NCBI RefSeq assembly: GCF_022206305.1
Contig: NZ_JAKOIW010000004.1
Location: forward strand, 264,068-328,067
DNA length: 64,000 nt
Source of the DNA: Gordonia sp. 'Campus'
GTDB lineage: Bacteria; Actinomycetota; Actinomycetes; Mycobacteriales; Mycobacteriaceae
Direction: 5' to 3'
Position numbers and translations under genes: made by a program. Shown here piece by piece: positions 27,085 through 36,857 of the stretch. Within the stretch, counting starts at the first letter, position 1, and each line of letters begins with the position of its first letter. Under the pieces are notes generated by a model, which saw nothing but the letters and a program-made list of their open reading frames with translations, had not been told where the DNA came from and searched no databases.

Positions 27085-28296
27085 CTACTTTCGGCCGGCA
27101 CTCCAGGCGTAGGGCAGGTCGGTGCCGTTGAGAACGTGATCGCCGACGGCCTGCAGCTTGAAAATCAGTGGATTGTGGACCGAGATCACCCGGGCATTGC
27201 GCCAGTGCCGGTCGAACCGCAGGCGTTCGGACGTGATCGACGCGCCGCCCACCTCGAACAACTGCGTCGTGGCGTCCAGGACGCTCGGGATGATCGCGGC
27301 CTGGGCCCGCGCCACGTCGAACTCCACCCGGTCCAGCAGTTGCTCGTCCTCCCAGCCCGCCGATGCGAGTTCGTCGAGCTTGTCTGCGATGTCGAGGACC
27401 AGTGTTCGCGCGGCGTACGCCGCCGCCGACAACCGCCCGATCACCTGCTGCACGAGCGGATCGTGGCGGGGCAGGTCGGCGGTCGAATGGGTGAACGTAC
27501 GGGTCCGGTCCCGCACCCAGCCCACCACGTCGTCGGTCGCGCGAGCCGCGATCCCCGCGAGCACCGCCAACTGCACGAGCTGGAGGTACGACGTCGCATA
27601 GGTACGACCCTCGCCGCCGTAACCCGGACCGAGTACGCGGTCGGCGGGCACGCGCACGCCGGTGAACTCCGTGGTGCCGCTGGCGGTGAGCCGCTGCCCG
27701 AAGCCGTCCCAGTCGTCGTGCTGGGTGACGCCGTCGGCCGTCGCATCGACGAGAACCGACACACGCTCACCGTCGCGGTCCGCGGCGACGAGGATGTGAT
27801 CGGCGTACAGGCTGCCCGTGCTGTAGTACTTCGTGCCGTCGAGCCGATAGGCACCGGCTCGCTCGCCGTCTGGTGTCAGGCGGGTCTGGTAGCGGTCGAT
27901 CGCGCCGACACCCGGCTCGGTGATCGCGTTGCCCACCAGCGTCCCCTCGCCGACCTTGCGCAACCACCGCTGCGCCCCCTCGTCCGGCAGAGCCGCGAGC
28001 TGATCCTCGACGAAGGACCAGTGCACGCGCAGGGCCTGCGGCAGGTTGGACTCGGCCGCGGCCAGGTCGATCAGCAACCGGAACAGCTGGCGGATCGACG
28101 CGCCGTACCCACCGAGTTCCACCGGTACGCGCAGGGCGCCGAAGCCCGCATCACGCAACCAGGACACCTCCTCGTGCGCCAGGCGCCGGTCGTCCTCTCG
28201 TCGGACGGCGCCCTCGGCGATGCGCGCGAAGATCGGCGCGAACACCTCGTCGAGCTTCTCGTCGGTGGTGGCGGTGCCGGGCAGGGTGGACGTCAT
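27085..28296 (-). CDS. Acyl-CoA dehydrogenase-fold monooxygenase (DszC/SfnB type)
   Basis: A 403-residue flavoprotein with the acyl-CoA dehydrogenase fold. TKYYSTGSLYADHILVAADR and TASGTTEFTGVRVP are typical of the SfnB/DszC branch, FMNH2-dependent oxygenases in organosulfur use, rather than of true dehydrogenases. The C-terminus (FEVGGASITSERLRFDRHWRN) keeps the family helix. AAAGGA precedes the ATG. It is divergent from the thiolase-crotonase gene (184-nt gap). A sulfur-scavenging role is inferred from the family only. Confidence 0.78.
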   Translation of the reverse strand: MTSTLPGTATTDEKLDEVFAPIFARIAEGAVRREDDRRLAHEEVSWLRDAGFGALRVPVELGGYGASIRQLFRLLIDLAAAESNLPQALRVHWSFVEDQLAALPDEGAQRWLRKVGEGTLVGNAITEPGVGAIDRYQTRLTPDGERAGAYRLDGTKYYSTGSLYADHILVAADRDGERVSVLVDATADGVTQHDDWDGFGQRLTASGTTEFTGVRVPADRVLGPGYGGEGRTYATSYLQLVQLAVLAGIAARATDDVVGWVRDRTRTFTHSTADLPRHDPLVQQVIGRLSAAAYAARTLVLDIADKLDELASAGWEDEQLLDRVEFDVARAQAAIIPSVLDATTQLFEVGGASITSERLRFDRHWRNARVISVHNPLIFKLQAVGDHVLNGTDLPYAWSAGRK

Positions 28297-28479
28297 CGAT
28301 GGTCCTTTCGATCGCGGGCTGCTCGGCCGACAGTCTGCTCGGCCACCGGATCGACGACCACGATTGGAACCGGGCTGAACACAACACCCGCGGTCGGGCG
28401 CGCGACACCGCACACTGGCGGGCGCCCCGACCCACCTCCGATGAGACGTCGGACACCCCGGTGTGTATTTGTATTGGGT

Positions 28480-30894
28480 ATGCCAACAACGCCCGTTGAT
28501 ATCGATCCGAACACTCCCGTCGTCGTCGGCGTCGGCCAGGCGTCGGAGCGCTTGACCGATCCGGGCTACGAGGCGCTCGGTGAGGCCGATCTCGCGGCGC
28601 GCGCAGTCACCGCCGCATTCGGCGACACCGGAGCCGAGGTCGCGACGGCGATCGACACGATCGCCGCCATCCGCTCCTTCGAGATCTCCAGCCCGCTGTC
28701 GTCCTCGCCCCTCGGACGCCCGGACAACATGCCGCGCGCCGTCGGCAACCGGGTGGGCGTCGATCCACGCCGTGCCATCCAGGCCGTCACCGGTGGACAG
28801 AGCCCGCAGACGATGCTGACCGAGCTCGCCGGCACCATCGCGGCGGGCGAGTCGGAGGCCGCACTCATCTTCGGCGTCGAGGTCATGTCGACCGTGCGGC
28901 ATCTCATGTCCCAGCCGGAGGATTCGCGGCCGAGCTTCGCCGAGGAGGTCGGCGGCCAGCTCGAGGACCGCGGGTTCGGTCTGAAGGGCATCATCTCCGT
29001 CGCCGAGATGCGACACGGACTGGCGTCGGTGCTCCCCCAGTACGCGCTGCTGGAGAACGCCCGCCGGCACGAGTCCGGGCTCGGCCGCGACGCCTACATC
29101 GCCACGATGGGCGAGCTGTTCGCACCGTTCACCGACGTCGCCGCGGCCAACCCGCATTCGGCCGCGCCGACCGCTCGCGGTGCCGCCGAACTCGTCACCC
29201 CCACGCCGGAGAACCGGATCGTCGCCGACCCGTTCACGCGCTACATCGTGGCTCGCGATCAGGTCAACCAGGCCGCGGCCGTCGTGGTGATGTCGGTGCG
29301 TGCGGCCCAGGCCGCCGGCATCGACCCCTCACGATGGGTGTTCCTGCACGGCCACGCCGCGACGGTCGAACGCACTGCCCTGGCGCGCCCCGACCTCGGT
29401 GCGGCACCCGCCGCGCCGGCCGCGGTCCGGCACGCGCTGCAGGTCGCCGGCATCGGACTCGACGACATCTCCGTCCTCGACATCTACAGCTGCTTCCCGA
29501 TCGCCGTCTTCAACGTCCTCGACGGTCTCGGCATCGCTCCTGATGACCCGCGCGGCCTGACCGTCACCGGCGGCCTTCCCTTCTTCGGCGGCCCCGGGAA
29601 CAACTACTCGATGCACGCGATCGCCGAGATCGTCACGCGCGTCCGTCAATCCCCCGGCGACTTCGGCCTCGTCGTCGCGAACGGCGGAGTCCTGAGCAAA
29701 CATGCGGCCGGGGTCTATTCGACGACGCCCGCGCCCTGGCGCCCGGACACCAGCGCGGAGGTCCAGGCCGCCCTCGACGCCGTGCCCACCGTCCCCACCG
29801 TGGCCGACGCCGACGGCGCCGCCGTCCTCGAGACCTACACCGTCATCCCGCAGAAGAACGGCCGCCGGACCGGCGTGGTCATCGGTCGACTCGTCGATTC
29901 GGCGACGAAGGACGGGCTGGGGGCGAAGGACGGGCTGGGGGCGCGCTTCGTCGCCAATCTCGACTCCGACGACGACGAGTTCTTCGACCTGCTCCTCACC
30001 TCGGACGATCCGGCCGGAACGCCGATCGTGGTGCGCTCGTTCGACAAGGGCAACCGGGTGAAACTCACCGGCGCGGCCATGTCCGCGAAGTACCCGGTCA
30101 CCGCACCCGCATTCCGCGAGTCGTATGAACACGTCGAGATCCGACGCGACGGCCACCTCCTCGAGGTGACGATCAACCGTCCCGACGCCCGCAACGCCCT
30201 CAACCCGGCCGCGAACGCCGAACTCGATTCGATCTTCGACGCCTATTTCGCCGACCCGGACCTGTGGGTCGCGATCTTGACCGGCAAGGGCGACAAGGCT
30301 TTCTCGGCAGGCAACGACCTCGCCGCCACCGCGAGCCCGGCCGCACTCTCGGTGCCCAAGAACGGATTCGCGGGGCTGACCTCGCGACGGAGCCTCCCCA
30401 AGCCGGTCATCGCCGCGGTCAACGGGTTCGCCCTCGGCGGCGGGTGCGAGATCGCGATGGCGTGTCACATCGTCGTGGCCGACGAGGACGCATCGTTCGG
30501 CCTGCCCGAGGTGAAGGTCGGATTGGCCGCCGCCGCAGGCGGTCTGGTGCGTCTGCCGCGCATGGTGCCCCCGGCACTGGCCCGCGACATGATCCTGACC
30601 GGCCGCCGCATCTCCGCCGCCGAAGCCGTGGCCGCCGGGCTGGTGAGCCGGATCGCCCCGGCCGGAAAGGTCCTCGAGACCGCCCGCGGGGTGGCCGAGG
30701 AGATCCTGGCCGCCTCGCCCACATCGGTGCGTGCATCGATCGCCACCATGGAGCAATCCGACGCCATCACCGACACCGTCGACGCGGTCCATGCCAGCGC
30801 CTCGGTGCTCGACTCGCTGATCATCAGCGGTGACACCCTCGAGGGCATCATGGCGTTCGTGATGAAACGAACCCCGAAGTGGACGGGTCACTGA
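28480..30894 (+). CDS. Thiolase-like/crotonase fusion protein
   Basis: An 804-residue fusion. Residues 1 to about 540 form a thiolase-like domain of the acetyl-CoA acetyltransferase/SCP2 type (VVVGVGQASER; LIFGVEVMSTVRH; GGLPFFGGPGNNYSMH). Where classic thiolases have the nucleophilic Cys, this one reads AVTGGQSPQTM, so a standard thiolase reaction is doubtful. Residues about 549-804 form an enoyl-CoA hydratase with the oxyanion segments KAFSAGNDL and GFALGGGCEIAM and the catalytic Glu regions kept (GLPEVKVGL). The two are usually separate genes. An 18-bp tandem duplication (29907-29942) adds KDGLGA repeats in a linker loop. Likely fatty-acid, sterol or related acyl-CoA breakdown. Confidence 0.82.
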   Translation: MPTTPVDIDPNTPVVVGVGQASERLTDPGYEALGEADLAARAVTAAFGDTGAEVATAIDTIAAIRSFEISSPLSSSPLGRPDNMPRAVGNRVGVDPRRAIQAVTGGQSPQTMLTELAGTIAAGESEAALIFGVEVMSTVRHLMSQPEDSRPSFAEEVGGQLEDRGFGLKGIISVAEMRHGLASVLPQYALLENARRHESGLGRDAYIATMGELFAPFTDVAAANPHSAAPTARGAAELVTPTPENRIVADPFTRYIVARDQVNQAAAVVVMSVRAAQAAGIDPSRWVFLHGHAATVERTALARPDLGAAPAAPAAVRHALQVAGIGLDDISVLDIYSCFPIAVFNVLDGLGIAPDDPRGLTVTGGLPFFGGPGNNYSMHAIAEIVTRVRQSPGDFGLVVANGGVLSKHAAGVYSTTPAPWRPDTSAEVQAALDAVPTVPTVADADGAAVLETYTVIPQKNGRRTGVVIGRLVDSATKDGLGAKDGLGARFVANLDSDDDEFFDLLLTSDDPAGTPIVVRSFDKGNRVKLTGAAMSAKYPVTAPAFRESYEHVEIRRDGHLLEVTINRPDARNALNPAANAELDSIFDAYFADPDLWVAILTGKGDKAFSAGNDLAATASPAALSVPKNGFAGLTSRRSLPKPVIAAVNGFALGGGCEIAMACHIVVADEDASFGLPEVKVGLAAAAGGLVRLPRMVPPALARDMILTGRRISAAEAVAAGLVSRIAPAGKVLETARGVAEEILAASPTSVRASIATMEQSDAITDTVDAVHASASVLDSLIISGDTLEGIMAFVMKRTPKWTGH
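29907..29942 (+). repeat. 18-bp tandem duplication within the fusion gene
   Basis: Two identical 18-bp units (29907-29924 and 29925-29942) in frame, giving a duplicated six-residue segment in a surface loop of the thiolase-like part. Identity of the copies suggests a recent duplication. Confidence 0.85.
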
Positions 30895-31018
30895 AGCTCG
30901 CCGAAATCGCGCGGATGGCCGCCGGATGCTGAAGACTTGACGGCGGCCACTCCGCGCGTTCGCGTGTCGGGGGGCCGCTGTTCCGACGAGTCAGTCGTGT
31001 CCAGAGAGGCGGCACACC

Positions 31019-32317
31019 ATGTCCGGTCGCAGTGGAGAAGGCAGCACCAAGACCCCGAAGCGCACGCCACAGACCTCTTACCGCGTCGACCCGCCCGACT
31101 GGACACTGCCCCGGGGCACCATCGTCCTGCTCACCATCGCCGGCCTCGTCGTCGCGATCGCGGGCATCAAGTCGGTGGCGTCTCTGGCCGGCCCCGTCTT
31201 TCTCGCACTGATGCTCACCGTCGCCGTGCAGCCGGTCCCGACCTGGTTGCGCAAGAGGGGTTTTCCGCGTTGGGCGGCGTTCGTCACGACCGTGCTACTG
31301 GTCTATGGGATCCTCATCGGACTGTTCGCGGCGCTGGTGTTCTCCGTCGCGCGCCTGGCGTCGATCCTGCCGCAGTACGACGACAAGTTCGACGACCTGG
31401 TCACCAGCTTCCAGAACTTCCTCACCAGTCACGGCGTCAGCCACGACAAGGTGCAGGACATGATCTCCCACGTCGACACCAGCAAGGTCGTCGGCGCGGT
31501 GACCGACGTACTGGCCAGCACATTCGGTGTCGCCTCGGCACTCGTACTCGTCCTCGCCCTGCTGCTGTTCATGGCTGCGGACTCGGTCGGCTTCGACGAC
31601 CGGATGAACGTTCTGGACCGCATGCGCCCCGACATCGCGTCGGCGTTCCGCTCGTTCTCGCAGGGGACGCGTAGCTATCTGTGGGTCTCGACCGTCTTCG
31701 GCCTGATCGTCGCCGTCCTCGACAGCGTGGCCCTCGCATTGCTGTCCATCCCACTGCCCATCCTGTGGGGATTGCTGTCGTTCATCACCAACTACATCCC
31801 GAACGTCGGCTTCATCATCGGTCTCGTCCCACCCGCGTTGCTCGGACTGCTCGACGGCGGACCGACCACGATGCTCGTCGTCATCGTCGTCTACAGCGCC
31901 ATCAACGTCATCATCCAGTCGGTCATCCAACCGAAGTTCGTCGGTGACGCGGTCGGTCTGTCGACGACGCTGACGTTCCTGTCCCTGCTCTTCTGGGCCT
32001 GGGCGATCGGACCGCTGGGTGCGATCCTCGCGGTCCCGCTCACCCTGCTCGCCAAGGCCCTGCTCATCGACATCGACCCCGCGACCCGCTGGGCGGACGT
32101 GCTGCTGTCCTCCGGCGGCCGGCCCGGCGCTGAGGCTCCCGACGACAAGACCCCCGGCAGTGAGCCCCCCGGCAATGAGACCCCCGAGGACGGCTCCCGC
32201 GCTTCCACGGACACCGCGGTCGTCGCGGACACGCCGAACACGACAGAACCGGACACAACAGAACCGGACGCCGACCCCGGATCGGCGTCGGACGTCACAC
32301 CCGAACCCAAATCATGA
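31019..32317 (+). CDS. AI-2E/PerM-family membrane transporter
   Basis: A 432-residue membrane protein of the AI-2E exporter-like family: two N-terminal helices, a soluble segment (about residues 110-165), then several helices ending with the diagnostic LSFITNYIPNVGFIIGLVPP and IQPKFVGDAVGLSTTLTFLSLL. The last 80 residues are an acidic Pro/Thr tail. GAGAGG stands upstream of the ATG. Substrates for actinobacterial members are unknown. Confidence 0.88.
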   Translation: MSGRSGEGSTKTPKRTPQTSYRVDPPDWTLPRGTIVLLTIAGLVVAIAGIKSVASLAGPVFLALMLTVAVQPVPTWLRKRGFPRWAAFVTTVLLVYGILIGLFAALVFSVARLASILPQYDDKFDDLVTSFQNFLTSHGVSHDKVQDMISHVDTSKVVGAVTDVLASTFGVASALVLVLALLLFMAADSVGFDDRMNVLDRMRPDIASAFRSFSQGTRSYLWVSTVFGLIVAVLDSVALALLSIPLPILWGLLSFITNYIPNVGFIIGLVPPALLGLLDGGPTTMLVVIVVYSAINVIIQSVIQPKFVGDAVGLSTTLTFLSLLFWAWAIGPLGAILAVPLTLLAKALLIDIDPATRWADVLLSSGGRPGAEAPDDKTPGSEPPGNETPEDGSRASTDTAVVADTPNTTEPDTTEPDADPGSASDVTPEPKS

Positions 32318-32407
32318 GGCGGACTACGCTGCGCGCCGATCATTCGGTAGATTCCCTTTCGACCCCCATCTGACCACAACCGTTTACAGATAGGTTGCGC
32401 ACCGCTC

Positions 32408-33640
32408 ATGGACATGAACTGGTCTCCGGACGACGCCGCGTTTCGCGACGAGGTCCGCGCGTTCCTCGACGAGAAACTGACCCCCGACCTACGCGCGGCG
32501 GGCACGCTGCGCACCAGCGTCTACTCCGACCACGAGGCCTCGATGACGTGGCAGGCGATCCTGCACGAGCGCGGCTGGGCGGCACCCGCATGGCCGGTGG
32601 AGTACGGGGGTTGCGACTGGTCGCAGTCCCAGCACTACATCTTCAGCCGTGAGTCGATCCTCGCCGGGGCGCCGTCGCTGTCGCCCATGGGAATCCGGAT
32701 GGTCTCGCACGCGATCATGGCGTTCGGGACCGATGAGCAGAAGAACTTCTTCCTCCCGGGCATCCTCGACGGCAGCGTGTTCTTCTGCCAGGGGTATTCC
32801 GAGCCGGAGTCCGGGTCCGACCTCGCGTCGCTGTCGATGGCGGCAGTCGACGACGGGGACGACCTCGTCGTCACCGGGTCGAAGATCTGGACCACGCACG
32901 CCTCGGAGGCGAACTGGATCTTCTGCCTGGTGCGGACGTCGCGTCAGGAGCGCAAGCAGCAGGGCATCACGTTCGTCCTCATCGACATGAACTCGCCGGG
33001 TATCGAGGTACAGAACCTGGTCTTCGCCTCCGGCGAGCAGGTGCAGGCCCAGGTCTTCTTCGACGGCGTCCGCGTCCCCAAGAAGAACGTCCTCGGCAAG
33101 ATCGACGAGGGATGGACCGTCGCCAAGTACCTCCTCGTGTTCGAGCGTGGTGGAGGCGCCGCGGCGCCGGCCCTGCAGGTGATGGCCGAGCAACTCGGTC
33201 GCGACGCGGCGTCGGTGACCGCCCCGAACGGCGGACCGCTGTCGGAGGACCCCGCGTTCGCCGCCAAGCTCACCGACATCCAGGTACGCGCGAAGATCCT
33301 CGAGGTGCTCGAATACCGCGCTCTGGCCGCGATGAGTTCCGGCAAGGACCCGGGGTCGATCGCGTCGATGCTGAAGATCCTGGGCACCGAGCTGAGCCAA
33401 GAGATCACCACGCTGAGCCTGGAGGCCTCCGGTCCGCACGGTCGCGTCTTCCAGCCCCATGCCACCCGGCCGGGCGGACCGATCTTCCAGTACACGCCGC
33501 CCACCGACGGTTACGTCAGCGGCGAGCCGTGGCAGGCCGTCGCACCGCTGCACTACTTCAACGACCGTGCGGGATCGATCTACGCCGGCAGCAACGAAAT
33601 TCAACGAAACATCCTCGCCAAAGCGGCTCTGGGTCTCTGA
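32408..33640 (+). CDS. Acyl-CoA dehydrogenase, subunit 1
   Basis: A 410-residue flavoprotein with N-terminal helical domain (FRDEVRAFLDEKL), FCQGYSEPESGSDLASL at the FAD/substrate segment and the C-terminal IYAGSNEIQRNILAK. It forms the first of two adjacent acyl-CoA dehydrogenase genes 19 nt apart; such pairs in actinobacteria make heteromeric enzymes for sterol side chains and branched acyl-CoAs. The position of the catalytic Glu is not certain from reading alone. No clear ribosome site; ATG 32414 is an alternative start. Confidence 0.88.
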   Translation: MDMNWSPDDAAFRDEVRAFLDEKLTPDLRAAGTLRTSVYSDHEASMTWQAILHERGWAAPAWPVEYGGCDWSQSQHYIFSRESILAGAPSLSPMGIRMVSHAIMAFGTDEQKNFFLPGILDGSVFFCQGYSEPESGSDLASLSMAAVDDGDDLVVTGSKIWTTHASEANWIFCLVRTSRQERKQQGITFVLIDMNSPGIEVQNLVFASGEQVQAQVFFDGVRVPKKNVLGKIDEGWTVAKYLLVFERGGGAAAPALQVMAEQLGRDAASVTAPNGGPLSEDPAFAAKLTDIQVRAKILEVLEYRALAAMSSGKDPGSIASMLKILGTELSQEITTLSLEASGPHGRVFQPHATRPGGPIFQYTPPTDGYVSGEPWQAVAPLHYFNDRAGSIYAGSNEIQRNILAKAALGL

Positions 33641-33659
33641 CGGTCACAGGAGAGAACTG

Positions 33660-34811
33660 ATGGACTTCACACTCACACCCGAACAGCAGTTGCTGTCCGA
33701 CGGCCTCAACAAGTTCCTCGACGCGCGCTACGACCTGCAGGCCAGCCGCGACGCCGCCAAGGTCGGCGAGGGTTGGCAGCCGAAGATCTGGAAAGCATTC
33801 GTCGAGGACCTCGGCGTCGTCGGCGCGAGCCTGCCCGAGGAGATCGGCGGATTCGGTGGCGGCGCAGAAGAACTGATGGTGGTCACCGAGGCCCTCGGCC
33901 ACGCGCTCGTCGTCGAGCCGTTCGTCGACTCGGTGGTCCTGGGGGCCGGCCTGCTGCACGCCACCGGCAACCCCGCCGCGCTCGCCGCCGCCGGGCGCAT
34001 CGCCGAGGGTGAGGCGCTCAGCGCACTCGCCGCCCTCGAGGATGGTTCCGGTGGGGTGCTCTCCCGCATCGAGACCAGCGCCGACCGCAACGGCGACGAA
34101 TGGGTTCTCAACGGCAGCAAGGCAGTCGTGACCACCGCCCCCATCGCCGATTACCTGATCGTCACGGCGCGCACTGCCGGTGAACCGCATGATCCGGCGG
34201 GCCTGTCGCTGTTCCTCATCGACCTCGCCGACGGTCTGCCGCAGGGGCTCGAGCTGCACAAGCTGCGGACCATCGACGACCGACAGGCCGCCGACATCAC
34301 ATTCACCGACGTGCGCCTGCCCGCCGACGCCTTGATCGCCGACGACGGCGCGATCGAGATCCTCGAGAAGGCGTGGGACACCGCGATCGCCGCGGTCGTG
34401 TCGGAGGCGGTCGGGCTGATGCGCAAGGTCTTCACCGACACCGTCGAGTACTCCAAACAGCGCGAGCAGTTCGGCGTTCCGATCGGGAGCTTCCAGGTGT
34501 TGCAGCACCGGATGGTCGACATGCACCTGCAGCTCGAACAGTCGGTGGCCGCACAGTATTTCGCGATCCTGTCCCTCGACTCCGAGCCCGCCGAGCGGGC
34601 TGCCGCGGTGTCGGCCGCCAAGGCGACCATCAGCCGCGCCGCCCGCTTCATCGGGCAGAACGCGGTGCAGTTGCACGGCGGTATGGGCATGACCGAAGAG
34701 CTGGCCATCGGCCACTACTTCAAACGGCTCACGGCGATCGAGTACGAATTCGGCACTGCCGACGCCCATCTGGCGCGTTTCGCCGCGGCCACCGCACAGA
34801 TCGACGCCTGA
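33660..34811 (+). CDS. Acyl-CoA dehydrogenase, subunit 2
   Basis: A 383-residue partner of the preceding gene. It keeps the fold (FTLTPEQQLLSDGLNKFLD; EYSKQREQFGVPIGSFQVLQH; AVQLHGGMGMTEELAIGHYF). LHGGMGMTEE is the usual FAD-contact loop, whereas the first gene has a shorter C-terminal pattern, consistent with an alpha2beta2-type pair. Strong AGGAG upstream of the ATG. A bidirectional terminator follows. Confidence 0.9.
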   Translation: MDFTLTPEQQLLSDGLNKFLDARYDLQASRDAAKVGEGWQPKIWKAFVEDLGVVGASLPEEIGGFGGGAEELMVVTEALGHALVVEPFVDSVVLGAGLLHATGNPAALAAAGRIAEGEALSALAALEDGSGGVLSRIETSADRNGDEWVLNGSKAVVTTAPIADYLIVTARTAGEPHDPAGLSLFLIDLADGLPQGLELHKLRTIDDRQAADITFTDVRLPADALIADDGAIEILEKAWDTAIAAVVSEAVGLMRKVFTDTVEYSKQREQFGVPIGSFQVLQHRMVDMHLQLEQSVAAQYFAILSLDSEPAERAAAVSAAKATISRAARFIGQNAVQLHGGMGMTEELAIGHYFKRLTAIEYEFGTADAHLARFAAATAQIDA

Positions 34812-34816
34812 CTCCA

Positions 34817-34862
34817 TCGCAGAATCGCCACCTCCCGGTTCCGGTCGGTGGCGATTCTGCGA
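34817..34862. terminator. Bidirectional hairpin terminator
   Basis: A perfect 16-bp stem (34817-34832 with 34847-34862) with a 14-nt loop, between convergent genes. It can serve both strands. Confidence 0.8.
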
Positions 34863-34869
34863 CCGGGCC

Positions 34870-35661
34870 TCAGCTGTCGGTCCACACCGGTTCACGCTTC
34901 TCGAGGAAGGCCGAGATCCCCTCCTGCGCGTCACACGTCATCGCGTTGGTGGCCATGGTCTCGCCCATCTCGTCGTACGCGGCCGCCTCGTCGAGTTCGA
35001 TCTGACGGTAGAAGGCCTGCTTGCCGATCGACACCGTTCGCGCGCTCGACCCGGCGATCCGCAGGGCGAGTTCTCGGACCGTGCCGGCCAGGTCCGCGTC
35101 GTCGGCCACCCCACTCAACAACCCCCACTCGAGGGCGGTCTCGGCGTCGACGACCTCCCCGGTCAACAACATGTGCATCGCCCGCTTGCGGCCGACGGCG
35201 CGGGACAGCGCGACCATCGGGGTGGAGCAGAACAGCCCGATCCGCACACCGGGCGTGCTGAATCGGGCGCTGCGGCCGGCGACCGCGAGATCGCATGTCG
35301 CGACGAGTTGACAGCCCGCGGCGAACGCCATTCCCGCGACCTCGGCGATGACCGGTTGCCGCACCTCGTGAACGGTCCGCATGAGTTCGGTGCAGGTCGC
35401 GAACACCGCTCGCTCGTCGTCTAGGGTCCGGTCGACGAGCTCGCCCAGGTCGTGGCCCGCAGAGAACGCCGGGCCCAGGGCTCGGATCACGATCACCCGC
35501 ACGCGGGCATCGTCGTCGAAGCCCCGGAGACCGGCCGTGATGGCGCGCATCGTGCTGGTGGACAACGGGTTCCGACGCCGCTCGGCGCCCAGTGTGATCA
35601 CGCCCACCGGGCCGTCGACCTCGACCGCCACCGCTTCCCCGACCGCCACCGAATCGCTCAC
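34870..35661 (-). CDS. Enoyl-CoA hydratase/isomerase family protein
   Basis: A 263-residue crotonase. The oxyanion-hole segments are PAFSAGHDLGE and GMAFAAGCQLVATCDLAVAG. At the position of the second catalytic Glu it reads STPGVRIGLFCSTPM, the pattern of the ECHDC3-like group in which classic hydratase residues are changed, so the reaction is uncertain. GTG start preceded by AAGGAAAGTGAGG. Convergent with the acyl-CoA dehydrogenase pair. Confidence 0.83.
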   Translation of the reverse strand: MSDSVAVGEAVAVEVDGPVGVITLGAERRRNPLSTSTMRAITAGLRGFDDDARVRVIVIRALGPAFSAGHDLGELVDRTLDDERAVFATCTELMRTVHEVRQPVIAEVAGMAFAAGCQLVATCDLAVAGRSARFSTPGVRIGLFCSTPMVALSRAVGRKRAMHMLLTGEVVDAETALEWGLLSGVADDADLAGTVRELALRIAGSSARTVSIGKQAFYRQIELDEAAAYDEMGETMATNAMTCDAQEGISAFLEKREPVWTDS

Positions 35662-35756
35662 CGCCGCCTCACTTTCCTTGTCGCCCGGCGTTCATCATGC
35701 CCGGAGAGTTAGGTCACCGGGGGAATACGACACACGGCGGTTGGTTGAGTCTTCTC

Positions 35757-36842
35757 GTGACGAGTACCGCGCTTTTCGAACCGATGGCCATCCGCGACGT
35801 CGAGATCCCCAACCGCATCTGGTTGGCGCCGATGTGTCAGTACAGCTGTTTCGCCGGTGACGGCGTGCCCACCGACTGGCACCTGACCCACCTGGGCGCG
35901 CGAGCAGCGGGCGGATTCGGGCTCATACTCACCGAGGCCGCGGCCGTCGTCCCGGAGGGTCGCATCAGCCCGCAGGACGCCGGACTGTGGAACGACGAGC
36001 AGGCCGAAGCGTGGCGTCGCATCGTCGACTTCGTGCACGGCCAGGGTTCGGTCATCGGCACCCAGCTCGCACACGCCGGCCGCAAGGCCTCCACCTACGC
36101 GCCGTTCGACGACCGCTCCGGGGCCATCGCGCCCGCTGACGGCGGGTGGACGACGGTCGGCCCGTCCGACGTCCCGTTCGAGGGGTTGCCCGCCCCCACC
36201 GCGATGACCACCGGCCAGATCGCCGAGGTCGTCGACGCGTTCGTGCAGGCCGCGCGCCGCGCCGACGACGCGGGGTTCGACGTGGTCGAGATCCACGCGG
36301 CGCACGGTTACCTGCTGCATCAATTCCTGTCGCCCTTCTCCAATCACCGGACCGATGCCTACGGCGGCGACTTCGAGGGCCGAACCCGACTCACCGTCGA
36401 GGTCGTCGACGCGGTCCGCGAGGTGTGGCCCGCGTCCAAGCCGCTGTTCGTGCGCGTCTCGGGCACGGAGTGGACCGACGGCGGTTGGGATGTCGCCGAG
36501 TCGGCTCGGCTCGCGAAGCTCCTGTCCGAGCGTGGCGTGGATCTGATCGACGTGTCGTCCGGCGGCAACGTGCTCGCCGACATCCCGATCGGACCCGGCT
36601 ACCAGGTCGACCTCGCGCGGTCGATCCACCGCGAGTCCGGAGTACCGACCGCAGCCGTCGGCCTCATCACCGAACCCGATCAGGCCGAGAAGGTCGCGGG
36701 CGACGACGACATCACGGCCGTGTTCTTCGGCCGCGTCGCACTGCGGGAACCGTCTTGGCCACTGCGTGCCGCGCACGAACTGGGCATCAACCGTCGCGAG
36801 GCGCCGTATCCCCCGCAGTACCAGCGCGGTTCGTGGCACTGA
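35757..36842 (+). CDS. NADH:flavin oxidoreductase, Old Yellow Enzyme (YqjM type)
   Basis: A 361-residue FMN barrel enzyme reducing activated C=C bonds. LAPMCQYSCFAGDGVPTDWH is the YqjM-class N-terminal motif with its regulatory Cys; HAAHGYLLHQFLSPFSNHRTD contains the active-site His pair region; FFGRVALREPSWPLRAA closes the FMN site. GTG 35757 is selected because the family begins at this residue; the frame extends to 35697 without family-like sequence. Confidence 0.9.
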   Translation: MTSTALFEPMAIRDVEIPNRIWLAPMCQYSCFAGDGVPTDWHLTHLGARAAGGFGLILTEAAAVVPEGRISPQDAGLWNDEQAEAWRRIVDFVHGQGSVIGTQLAHAGRKASTYAPFDDRSGAIAPADGGWTTVGPSDVPFEGLPAPTAMTTGQIAEVVDAFVQAARRADDAGFDVVEIHAAHGYLLHQFLSPFSNHRTDAYGGDFEGRTRLTVEVVDAVREVWPASKPLFVRVSGTEWTDGGWDVAESARLAKLLSERGVDLIDVSSGGNVLADIPIGPGYQVDLARSIHRESGVPTAAVGLITEPDQAEKVAGDDDITAVFFGRVALREPSWPLRAAHELGINRREAPYPPQYQRGSWH

Positions 36843-36857
36843 GCCGCTGAGGTGTCG

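Noticed and set aside
26122..28479. Long N-terminal extension of the thiolase-crotonase frame
   Set aside because: It is an open frame on the other strand of the acyltransferase and DszC-like genes; Arg/Pro-rich translation and no family motif. The ATG at 28480 is the start.
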